Origin: Isochrysis galbana
Taxonomy: Eukaryota > Haptophyta > Isochrysidales > Isochrysidaceae
Length of the DNA: 64,000 nucleotides
Direction of reading: 5' to 3'
Assembly: GCA_018136815.1 (NCBI GenBank)
Contig: CM030931.1
Coordinates: forward strand, 233,231 to 297,230
Part shown: in pieces, positions 20,497 through 29,213 of the stretch
Layout: every line of letters begins with the position of its first letter
How positions within the stretch are numbered: position 1 is the first letter of the stretch
Notes under the pieces: generated by a model
Told to the model about the DNA's origin: nothing
The model's database searches: none
What the model saw: the letters and a program-made list of their open reading frames with translations, nothing else
Position numbers and translations under genes: made by a program

Positions 20497-20860
20497 TAAT
20501 GTTATATCCTAGCCAACCCCACTAGCTAATTGGACACAACTTTTCCGTCCCGGAATCCCGCCATGACTGACGAGCCACAGGTGTCCGAGTGCTACCGGGA
20601 GGGGGGGGGGGGGGGCATTGCCTCCTCCCCTCGTCGATATTTGTCCTCGCCCAAGTGCACGCACCGACCCCGCGCACCCCAGCACCAGCACGTCCTCTCC
20701 TCGAGTCTCGAGTCCCTGTTGGGGGAAAACCCCTTTCGGGTAAAAACAACGCAGGGGGGGGGGGAGGCACTCGTGAATATGAGCCTAGAACATCTTCAAG
20801 AATTTTTTTTCTGAATAGGAGCCCAGAAGCGCTCAGCGCTCAGTGATGGTGCATCAATCC
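20497..20860 (+). repeat. Interspersed repeat family D, copy 1
   Basis: Matches 41848-42125 in the same orientation: AATTAATGTTATATCCTAGC, CCAACCCCACTAGCTAATTG, then CCGCCATG, GTGTCCGAGTGCTACCGGG and CCCCTTTCGGGTAAAAACAA. This copy has an extra segment near 20785-20810 missing in the other. No coding potential. Confidence 0.8.
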
Positions 20861-20885
20861 GCCGTCAGCTGACACCAACTTCGAG

Positions 20886-21115
20886 CTAACCACCCAGCCT
20901 CGCAGCCACCAGCCTCGCCTCCTCCAGCCTCGCCGCCACCAACCTCGCCGCCGCCAGCCTCGCAGCCACCAGCCTCGCCGCCACCAGCCTCACCGCCACC
21001 AGCCTCGTTACCACCAGCCTCGTTACCACCAGCCTCGTTACCACCAGCCTTGCCTCCAGCCTCGCCGCCACCAGCCTCGCCGCCTCCCGCGTCGCCTTCA
21101 CCCAGCCTCGCAGCC
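20886..21115 (+). repeat. 15-bp minisatellite (CCACCAGCCTCGCCG-like)
   Basis: About 15 tandem variants of a 15-bp unit, most reading CCACCAGCCTCG plus CCG or TTA. In frame it would encode a five-residue repeat (S-L-A-A-T on plus, A-R-L-V-A on minus), superficially like a pentapeptide repeat. There is no start, flanking coding sequence or splice signal, so I treat it as a non-coding minisatellite. Confidence 0.8.
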
Positions 21116-22033
21116 CATCATTCATCATCACTGCTGAGAGGCATGGCCGCTCGCTCGCTCGCGGTTCGGGTCGATGACTACTCGCCCGTTTACTGACGTG
21201 AATTTTATTTTATTCTAAAGTTAGTAGCAATAATATCAGCCTCATATCAGGTTATCAGGTCTAGTAGGCCAGTAGGCCTGTGACGAATTCATAGATGGGG
21301 TAAGAGTACTGTTATGAGCTCTCAGTAAGAGTAATAGCTCCAAACTGCCAAATCACTGATATTAGTTGTCGGTTGCTGGACTAATCTTAAAGGGGCTGAT
21401 CTACTACTGTGACTCCTTTTACTATTAGAATTGTCGCCTCCCCCCCCCCCCGTCCATCCTCCATCAACATCGATACTGCATACATACATACGTAGTAGCC
21501 TCCGTCGGTCGGCTTCTTGGCTGCTACGCTCTATCTATCCTCAATCTCTAATAAGATGCGATAGGTTCATCCAACTAGTAGTACCAATCTACGCTAGAGG
21601 AGAGAGAGAGAGTTTGTGTGTGGAGTGTGAAGAGCGTAAATCAACACACGCGTGCGCGCGCACAGGGGAGTTTTGTTGTTGGTTGGGACAACTCTCATGA
21701 GAGCTGATATTAGTGCTGATATTAGTGAAAAAAAAATCTTCTTAAAAATCTCCGCTACGTGTGCGACATGAGGCAGTGTGCTTTGGGACCTCCCTACCGC
21801 CCACCCTTAACCCCTAACAACCCCCTTCCCCTTCCCCAGTTCCCTCTTTAGCGGAGAAGCTGGTTCCGGGGAGACCGCGCGCGCTGCTTCGGCCAGGGGT
21901 TGGAGAGAAGGGGGCGGGAGGCTATGGCTTCTCCTTTGCTCCGGCTCGGCTTGAATTTCCTTCTCTTATATCCCCTAGCGTCCCTCTTGCTGTCCGCTGG
22001 GGTCTCTATTAAGAGAGGTTAAACTACTCTAGG
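21116..22033. other. Lower-GC spacer
   Basis: Contains GCTGATATTAGT-type direct repeats (about 21705-21730, again near 22247) and a poly-C run at about 21440. No gene was supported. Confidence 0.4.
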
Positions 22034-22299
22034 CGATGTTGCGCATATCCAGACCTCCCGCCGCATGCCGGAGGTCTTCCGATATTTCTAGGTTGAAGTC
22101 TTTATCCACCGCGTAGAGAGGGCTTATCATTTTCTTAATATGTTTGTTGCTCGGGGCGTGTAGCCCCATATTTTCTCGTTGTTTCTTTAGTCGCTGAAAG
22201 AATCCGACTTTCGCCGTTACTAGTAAGTGGTAACAATAGTTTGTAGTGCTGATATTAGTGATAGCTTCATAGCCTTGAGAGCTGATAAGCTGTTACCCC
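22034..22299 (-). pseudogene. Coding remnant of unknown origin
   Basis: Stop-to-stop minus-strand frame of 88 codons without an early ATG. The middle reads AKVGFFQRLKKQRENMG and ends in LDMRNIA. Amino-acid composition is protein-like and unlike the surrounding low-complexity DNA, but I cannot name a family. It directly abuts the family C repeat and may be a piece of a mobile element. Confidence 0.3.
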
Positions 22300-22305
22300 A
22301 TCTAT

Positions 22306-22655
22306 GGACGAATTGGGATGACCCATAGGGCCTGAGGGCAATGAGGAGGGTGGCAAGCCGGCGGCAGGCGCGGCTGAAGAGACGACTTCGGAGACGCTGA
22401 CGGGCTGAGGCCCGTCAGCAGAGGAAGGCGGGCAGGCGGGCTTGAGCGAGGGCGAGGACGGCGGCGAGAGCGACATCGAACGAGCGGCGAGAGGCGAGGG
22501 TGAGTGTGAGGAGGGCTGTGGTGGCAGGGGCTGGCGAGGCGAGGAGGGATTGTAGGGTATGAGTGTTATGAGAGCGAGAGCGACGAGAGCGAGAGCGACG
22601 GATGACGACCGACGACAGGACGACGGACAGAGACACCCAGGAAAACACCCCGACT
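22306..22655 (-). repeat. Interspersed repeat family C, copy 1 (leader plus Ser/Pro-rich frame)
   Basis: About 350 bp shared with 40486-40838. In the minus direction it carries a leader of GTCGTCGGTCGTC and repeated CGCTCTCGCTCTCG. An ATG near 22478 then starts a frame beginning MSLSPPSSPSLKPACPPSS. The same frame in the other copy begins MSFSPPPSSPSSKPACPP, and both continue to SGPMGHPNSS. Protein-level similarity suggests a once-coding 5' exon. Confidence 0.75.
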
Positions 22656-23215
22656 CTCGCCCCACGACTTTCTCACATAACTCGACTGAAATCAAACCCA
22701 AACACTCCGGCCAGACGACGATGGACGACGATCAAAGGGCGATCTGTCGGCGATCTTGTCTGGAACGGGAATCGCACCATAACGGAAACGAGAGGCAATC
22801 TTGCTACGCAGGATTCCAAGAGACCTACCGAATAAGACGAGAGAAGTGCGATGTGCCTAAGGCGGAGATACGAAGAGGTCGCAAATTAAACTTGATTGCC
22901 CCCAGAAGCAGATAAAGAACCGCAGGGGAGATAGCAAATTAAACCTATCTGCGAGGCGCCTGGGAGGAAGAAAGGTGGGGAAACTTCCCTTCTCTTTCGA
23001 GAGAAAGAGAGAGGGCGCTCCACAACCCACGATCCCATGCATCCAAGCGAAGCTTTTGACCGACCGAGAACGAGAGAAAGCAGAGAATCATAACGATAAA
23101 TGCCGAACGACGAAGAGAAGAGCGAAGCCTAACGAGTGTCGATTCGCGAATGCGACAACCTGATAACTTGATATCAGAACCTGATATTAGATATTAGCCT
23201 AACGGGACATTCGGG
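22656..23215. other. Spacer between family C and family B copies
   Basis: No supported gene. Small AG-rich stretches only. Confidence 0.35.
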
Positions 23216-23520
23216 GGCGACAGGAGCTGGCTCTGGCTGGGGGGTCCTAATCAGGGCAAGGGGGGCCCAGGGGGAGGAGGGAGGAGGGGTTGGTCAGAGC
23301 GAGAAGCAGGCCAACGCGGGCCAGGGCGCGCGTTGTGTGCCTGACTCTCAGACTCAGAGAGAGCCTGGCGGCAGTCTGGGTAAGTCCCCCTGCCCCTGCA
23401 TGCCAAGAGGCAACGCAGGGGGGTGGATGGTTCTCGCCCCCCATGAGGGGAGTCGAGAGAGTGGGGGGGGGGGGGGGGCGAGGCCCCCCTCCATTCATGG
23501 CGACCAATCATAAGATTAGT
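23216..23520 (-). repeat. Hairpin-led element, family B, copy at 23.5 kb (minus)
   Basis: Read on the minus strand it starts with ACTAATCTTATGATTGGT (23503-23520; stem of seven with one G-T pair, loop TTAT), then CGCCATG. It is about 90% identical by eye to 42455-42720, including GAGAACCATCCACCCCCCTG and CCTGGCCCGCGTTGGCCTGC. It is truncated at 23216 relative to the longer copy. Confidence 0.8.
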
Positions 23521-24755
23521 GGCCTGGCCTACCCCTATGAACTGCTCACAAACCCTTTGGACCACACTATTTGATGGGCAAAGCTTACCCCCCTTTGCCT
23601 TTGAAATAGTCCACATACAAGCGAGCGGAGACGAGCACAGCACACGCAAGCATTTAGACTGCACGTGCGCGCACTGCAGTGGACTGCCTGCGCGTTGCCG
23701 TGGCTAGCGCGCAGGCAGTCCATATGTGTCTAGCCATAATAACCACTCCCTGATCGGGCGCGCACACACAAACAACCTGCCTGCGCTAACTTGCTGGCTC
23801 TCGCGCTCGTGCGCTGTGCCGTTGCCGTTGTAGCAGCTAGCCACAGGCACCGGCAGCCACCCGCCCGCCCCCGTGGCGATCGGAACGTGCCGACCCACAA
23901 ACAAAGGTAACCAGGCCTGCCAATCCTAATCCCCCTTCCCACCGCCACCGCCTCGACGCTCGCCCATCTGCTCGCGGCAGGTGAAGCACCTTTCGCGGCG
24001 CGCGCACGCAGCGCCGCCCAGGTGACACAAATGGTGTCCTAGCTCGCGCTGCGCGTCGAGCTGGGGGCTAGGGCTAAGTAATAAGTAATATATGTAAGAT
24101 GGGTGAGGGGTATGGGTATGGAGACGCGCTCTCATACCGCCCCCGCCCCCAATGAGGTGGTCTGAGAGGCATGGGAGGGGACCGCGCGGCGCGGCGACGG
24201 CGTGCAGCACCTCCGAAGGTGCTCATTTGCGGTAAGAATATTATGAATATATTATTATTACCAGTAGTCAGTAGTATAACTATTGTCGATCATTTGCGGC
24301 GACGAGCGTCTCGCACATTGCACATTTGAGCACGCAAGAATGCTGGCGTATCATCCTCATCATCGGCTTTCGACAAGTTAGGAATCTCTTGCATTCACCT
24401 TATCCTATCGGCTATCGGGCAGGCATGCCCTCAATTCCCTCCTATGTGGCTTGCAGTGGCGCGCTGCTATGTTTTGGGGGTGAGGGGGTCATCGTCCTCG
24501 TGACATCTCCCCAACCAAGCCTCTCATGCAGTCATTCTATTTTTTGGCGCGCACCCTCATTGTATCAGGGTAGTTCCTTCACTAAGACGCGATACATTTC
24601 TTCTTCTTCTAACGAAAACTCTTGTTGTGCACTGCCATCTTACGTCAGCCCACGAGCCCGGCGACTGCGATGGATGTTGCGCAACGTTACTTCGTGCACA
24701 ATGCAGCCGCCATCGCCGGCGCTCCTTTCGCAAGGCGCCTTAGACACAAGACGCA
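23521..24755. other. Intergenic spacer
   Basis: No gene supported. It includes GC-rich repeats with microsatellite-like GTGGGTA and a 3' part that probably holds the 3' UTR of the SANT/SAM gene. Confidence 0.4.
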
Positions 24756-26825
24756 TCAGTTTCCCCCATTGTGGGCGGCCCTAAGGAGCAGCTTGGTCTT
24801 CAGGCGTGCCCGATGGCCCTGCTTCATGCCTGTGGCCTTCGCAAGCTTGTCCAGTTCCCGCTCGTGTGAATCCAAGCGCAGCGACCATATGAGCTCCATA
24901 TCATCGTAGCCCTCCTCCTCAAACTTGTCGGCGTATGCCTCGAGCCTGGAAGCGCATGGGTGGGAGTGCGAGCGCTCACGAGTGTGAAGGGAAAGCCGAA
25001 CGATCATGGTGGCGCTGGAGACTTGTGTGGATGCACGCAAGGAGTACGAGGGCCCAGGGCTTGTGTGCGCGCCGGGCGATCGGGGCCGTGCGGTGCACCC
25101 AAAGTCGTGCAGCAAGTTTCGGACTGCAGCCATGTCGTTCTTGACCTCCACCAAGGAGGTGGGGGTGGCCAACGGCACGGATGCGCAAGCTTCGGCCGAG
25201 CTGATGGCTAGCGCGCAAGAGGGCGTCAAGTCCATGGCGTCGCCCGATGTGCACGGCAGTTCCGCGTTGGACGGAGCGCTTTCGGGCAAGCCCGTCACGC
25301 CTGCAGCACAGCGCTGCCGTGCCCTTGGTTCGGTAGGCAACCCTTCCGCCGATTCGTCTTCAGAATCGGAGCCCGGATTGTCGGGCGCAGGGCGCTTTCG
25401 CATCCAACCAGCGGCCACGTCAGCCGTGGCCGAGTCGGGAACCGAATCCGACGAAGGGATGCTCCGCTCTTGGATGTCGACGCTCGGACCGTGCACCTGC
25501 AGGACACCCGGCAAGACTGAGGACTCTAGGCTGCCGGTCCCCGACATAGCTTGTCGCATTGCGGCGCAATGCAGCCCGGCGCGCAGTGATTCCACACTGG
25601 AGGGTTGGCCACAAGAACATGGCGGCACCGCGCCGTTTCGTTGGGGTCCATCGTCATCGAGTGCGTTGGTCTGTGTGTCGATACCGCCGCTGTCGCTAGT
25701 GCACGAGGGGCTATTTTGCTCAGACGGCCCTGGGGCAGTGCTCGCCAGCGTGGGCGAGGTCGCAGGGTCGTCGCCTTGCGTCAGGTTGATGTCAGGCAGT
25801 GTCATGGGCGCCAATGGGACAGCTTCGTCCCCCTGGAGCTCGGAAAACATGCGCTGACGCATGTGCTCTGAGGTTTGCGCATCACAGCGGCGCGCCACTG
25901 CAGCCGGCGAGACCGGCTGATCGCCGGCGATCACCCTGTCCACCCCCGGACTGAGGCTGACGAGGTCCGTTTTGCGTCTCATCGCACGCCCAGGCTTTGG
26001 CGCCTCGGCGACAATCTTTTTCACGCGATACACGACGGAGGCGGGCGTCCGACCTGGAATCTTGATGTCCAAAGGATGCAGCCCATCGGTGAGCTGCTGC
26101 TTCAGCAAACAGTCCTCCGCCTCGCTCCAAATCCGCCGGACATCCCTAGGGGGCTGCGAGGCTGGCGCCGCCGCCTCGCCTACGCCTCCCGCAACCCTCT
26201 CCTTGACGCTCGTCGTATGCGCCCTCTTCTTCGCCTTAGCCCGCGTCGGCCGGCTCGCCGCCTTAGACGACGGTATCTTCTCGACGGCGTCGGCATACCA
26301 GTGCAGCTCTCCCGAGCCAAGAGTGCGCACGTCCCACGCGGGTCGGAGCTGTACGATCGGTAGGGTCCTCCGGGTCAGCTCCGGGTTCTCGTTGTCGGTT
26401 GTCCGCTTCAACAGCTTGGAGTCGTAGTCGTCGAAGAATACGACGCTCGCCACCCTCGTCCCCTCTTCGTTCACGCCAATCCTCGCGATGCGCACCGTGA
26501 CCCAAGCAGCGAGGACTTCGTCGCGCATGTTGGCGTAGTGTCCGGGCCTGAGTGCGGAGTACCATACGATCGGTGTGGTCGGCGCTCTGGGCCGCAGGGC
26601 CCCTACATCGTGCTCCTCGAGGAGAGGAGGAGCGTTGGGCTCTTCGGATTGAGAGAATCCGAGAAATTGTACGAGAGCGCGGCCACGTTCGGGCAGGCCG
26701 GCGAGAACAGCGTCGTAGAGTGCGTCTCCAAGCTGGTTCTCCTCGTAGTCGTCCGCGCTCATGAACTCCACCTCGAGAGCCACCCCGGGGCGGAGGTGGC
26801 GCAGCCAGCGCGGCGTGGCGGGCAT
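24756..26825 (-). CDS. Nuclear protein with SANT/Myb-like and SAM domains
   Basis: A single 689-residue frame, intronless as seen. Residues 10-165 form a possible Tudor-like region (WVTVRIARIG, VVFFDDYDSKLL). Residues about 230-272 (RRIWSEAEDCLLKQQL ... IPGRTPASVVYRVKK) fit a SANT/Myb DNA-binding repeat with Trp233 and a recognition helix. A long disordered Ser/Pro/Asp middle with basic clusters (RAKAKKR, GRAMRRK) follows. The C-terminus, about 627-680 (RLEAYADKFEEEGYDDMELI ... MKQGHRARLKTKL), is a SAM domain, which usually mediates self-association or RNA/protein binding. The set suggests a chromatin or transcription regulator, but the targets are unknown. The upstream region is G/GA-rich on plus, so CT-rich on the sense strand. 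Confidence 0.8.
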   Translation of the reverse strand: MPATPRWLRHLRPGVALEVEFMSADDYEENQLGDALYDAVLAGLPERGRALVQFLGFSQSEEPNAPPLLEEHDVGALRPRAPTTPIVWYSALRPGHYANMRDEVLAAWVTVRIARIGVNEEGTRVASVVFFDDYDSKLLKRTTDNENPELTRRTLPIVQLRPAWDVRTLGSGELHWYADAVEKIPSSKAASRPTRAKAKKRAHTTSVKERVAGGVGEAAAPASQPPRDVRRIWSEAEDCLLKQQLTDGLHPLDIKIPGRTPASVVYRVKKIVAEAPKPGRAMRRKTDLVSLSPGVDRVIAGDQPVSPAAVARRCDAQTSEHMRQRMFSELQGDEAVPLAPMTLPDINLTQGDDPATSPTLASTAPGPSEQNSPSCTSDSGGIDTQTNALDDDGPQRNGAVPPCSCGQPSSVESLRAGLHCAAMRQAMSGTGSLESSVLPGVLQVHGPSVDIQERSIPSSDSVPDSATADVAAGWMRKRPAPDNPGSDSEDESAEGLPTEPRARQRCAAGVTGLPESAPSNAELPCTSGDAMDLTPSCALAISSAEACASVPLATPTSLVEVKNDMAAVRNLLHDFGCTARPRSPGAHTSPGPSYSLRASTQVSSATMIVRLSLHTRERSHSHPCASRLEAYADKFEEEGYDDMELIWSLRLDSHERELDKLAKATGMKQGHRARLKTKLLLRAAHNGGN

Positions 26826-27679
26826 TGGAGGGAGAGGGGGGGGGGGGGGGGGACAGGAGAGAGAGAAGTGGGGGAGCGGCGAGGAGGGGGGGGGGTGGCC
26901 GGGGGGGTGAGGAGAGAGAAGAAATCAGCAGAGAGAGAGAAAAGAAAGCCGCGGGAGAAGGAAAGGGGGTGGTGGGATTGGGGTTGGGGGAATCCCGCGG
27001 GGTGGGGAGAGAGAGAATAGTGAGTAAAGTACTCAGCAGTGCGCGTGGGGCACTATTTTTGGAGTGGGGCCCCACCTATTTGTAGAGAGTGGGTCCAGAG
27101 CCGCGTGTGCGCTAAGAAGATTCTAAGGTTTATCACTTGATGAGAGGGTGCAAGAGAGATGTTCGAATAGAGCGCGTGGGACGTGGGACAGCCGTGGGCA
27201 GGCCCATACCGAGTAGCGAGACGAGGGCTAGGTGTAGCATGGTCTTAGCGACTTAGCGACGCAAAGAGGGGACGAAATCGGAGATCGGAGGACACCTAAT
27301 TAAGGGCACACCAAGGCCCAAGGCACATGGGACATGGGGACTATGAGCCCCTTCTAATACAAAACTCCAGACACTCCCCACAGCATGATACTGATGCTGC
27401 CTTAAATCTGAACTGCCGGGCCGAAGCACCGAAACAGGTGCTTCACCGCAGCTGTTTTGTACGGTGGCTCATTCATGCTTCATGGGGGGGAGGGCTTTTA
27501 CTTTTACGAAAAATTTTGGACTCAAACTCAAAACTAAGACTGTGAATAGGTTTGCTTCAGGGCTAATATATTAGATACTAATAGTGTCCGCAGCTAATAT
27601 ATTAGATACTAATAGCGATCATCCTCAGCCTACTATTCGTATCATCAGTCATCAGTAATATCTAGATGATAATAGGCTC
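26826..27679. other. Promoter-side GA-rich tract and spacer
   Basis: 26826-26960 is G/GA-rich on plus, a CT-rich 5' flank of the SANT/SAM gene. Two copies of AGCTAATATATTAGATACTA lie near 27563 and 27592. No gene supported. Confidence 0.4.
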
Positions 27680-27840
27680 AACTAACTTTATAGTGGGTCG
27701 CCATGGAGCGCGCCGCCGCTCCCCACCTCTCCTTCGGGTCCCCCGCCGCGGGGACCCCCCCGGCACCCATGGAGCTGTCGCAGGCGAAGCGACCGCGTCC
27801 GCCCGCAGAGGCCGAGCAGGTGAGCGCGACCCCGGTCGCG
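27680..27840 (+). repeat. Hairpin-led 'MERA' element head with coding-like exon
   Basis: Hairpin AACTAACTTTATAGTGGGT at 27680-27698, GGTCGCC, then ATG at 27703. The frame encodes 39 residues: MERAAAPHLSFGSP, then PMELSQAKRPRPPAEAEQ, then a GTGAGC donor at 27820. The copy at 63627 encodes MERAGEPLLFSGPP ... PMDLSQAKRPRPPPEANQ and then GTGAGT at about the same place. Conservation of protein and donor means these are copies of a real first exon of a gene family. The basic KRPR run may be a nuclear signal. Confidence 0.65.
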
Positions 27841-27857
27841 CCGGGTGTCTGCCTTTA

Positions 27858-28565
27858 CTCAAATACTAGAAGATTTTTTTGTACCGGGAGCGTATTTGGA
27901 AACGAGGGGTACCAAACGAAGGCATACGACCTCGGGCGGGAATCACATTCCAGGAGTCGAGGGGGCGGAGGGAGAGGTGGGGTCGACAAAGAGGGAGAGC
28001 AGGGGCGCAGGGGCAGGAGGGGTACCTGTGACGCGGCCGAGACTGGGGCCGCCCCCGCGCCTTCACCCTCCCTCGCCCTCCCACCCCTAGGATTGGGACT
28101 CCCTCGTGGTGGCCCCGCATCGCGTATTTGGAAACGAGGGGTACCAAATGAAGGCAAACGACCTGAACGCGTGAACCCGCTGCCGGGTGGGTGGGCGCTC
28201 GGGCGAGTTGTGCGACTTTTGGGTGACCCCCGATTGGCGCGGTCAAGGCGTTGGACTTTGTTACGGGAAGCGATGCGTGTGGCTCGTGAGCTAGGGATGC
28301 GGCGACTGTGGTTGTGGACGTTGCTCGAGTCGGGGCCCGTCTCGTTGTATGATCGCGTGGGACGACACGCAATATACACAGGCTCACGCTGATGCCGGAT
28401 GTGATTGTCGAAGGCTTCCTGAGGGAGGTGGTGAACGCATTCCCCAATCTCAAGTTCCTCAAGCTTGAGGTGGGTGCCTTTGCTTAGATACTAGACATTT
28501 TTTTGTACCGACGCATTGCGTATTGGGAAACGAGGGGTACCAAATGAAGGCAAACGACCTGAGCA
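27858..28565 (+). repeat. Triplicated block with motif GGGGTACCAAA-GAAGGCA-ACGACC
   Basis: Motif copies at about 27889-27932, 28122-28163 and 28518-28560, each preceded by GCGTATT-GGAAACGAG. Two are also preceded by a T-rich stretch with ATACTAGA and GTACCG. A fourth copy is reversed at 16622-16655. It is conserved over 30 bp while the surroundings differ, so it may be a binding site, splice element or end of another short element. Confidence 0.6.
28230..28472 (+). pseudogene. Degenerate leucine-rich-repeat fragment
   Basis: One frame reads AVKALDFVTGSDACGS, stop, then DAATVVVDVARVGARLVV, stop, then RLTLMPDVIVEGFLREVVN and AFPNLKFLKLE. The last segments have leucine-rich-repeat spacing. Two in-frame stops show it is broken. 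A GTGGGT donor follows. It lies between copies of the triplicated motif, so it may be the second exon of a decayed 'MERA' gene. Confidence 0.4.
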
Positions 28566-29213
28566 GCGCAGGCCGCGGGCACTCGGCTCATCAGTGACAC
28601 GTGACCACCGTACTCAGACCTCACGAAAAGACTCAACAAAACCCTCCCGACATATTCAAGTAGAGGACGTCCAACAGGCATGCCCCAAACCCACACTCTA
28701 AACTAGGCTATTGGTAGCGCACCGGAGCCGGACCCCGAAAACCGAAGAAAAAGGAATGAAGGGGGGAAAGGGAGGCGGTGGAGGGAGGGGATGTAAGGGC
28801 GGTGTTGTAGCAACGACAGGGTAACCCAGATCTAGTAGGCGAGTAGCCCGGAATCTTCAGAGTTTTTTATGTGTGACGGGAGCATCAAGCGCCAGGATGA
28901 CTCTAGGATGGTAGCAAGGAGAACTAGACTGTCGCTATGGGCGCGATGCATGGCATGCACGTGCCGCACGGATGTAGCATCCTCTCCCTCGATCGTGCAG
29001 CGAGACAGGTGAGAAATGGGCTTTGGAGTATGCAGCGAGACAGGTGAGAAATGGGCTTTGGAGTATGAGAGAGGCGGGCACCCGTGGAACCACGCAGCCG
29101 AGGCCGTCCTCATTCCCTTGTGGCTGAGAGTTTGCATGGTGGCCGCGTGGATTGCGTGGCACATCTCTCTCGGTCTCTGTTCATCGTGGGAGACGGCGAC
29201 ACTTCCACCCGCT
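28566..29213. other. Spacer and 3' flank of the oxidase gene
   Basis: Contains a perfect 34-35 bp tandem duplication at about 28998-29066 (unit GCAGCGAGACAGGTGAGAAA plus TGGGCTTTGGAGTA). No gene supported. Confidence 0.45.

Noticed and set aside
20886-21131. Pentapeptide-repeat-like protein
   Set aside because: A 15-bp minisatellite gives a five-residue period automatically. No start, flanking domain or splice signals.
25006-25857. 283-codon plus-strand frame
   Set aside because: Antisense shadow of the SANT/SAM gene.
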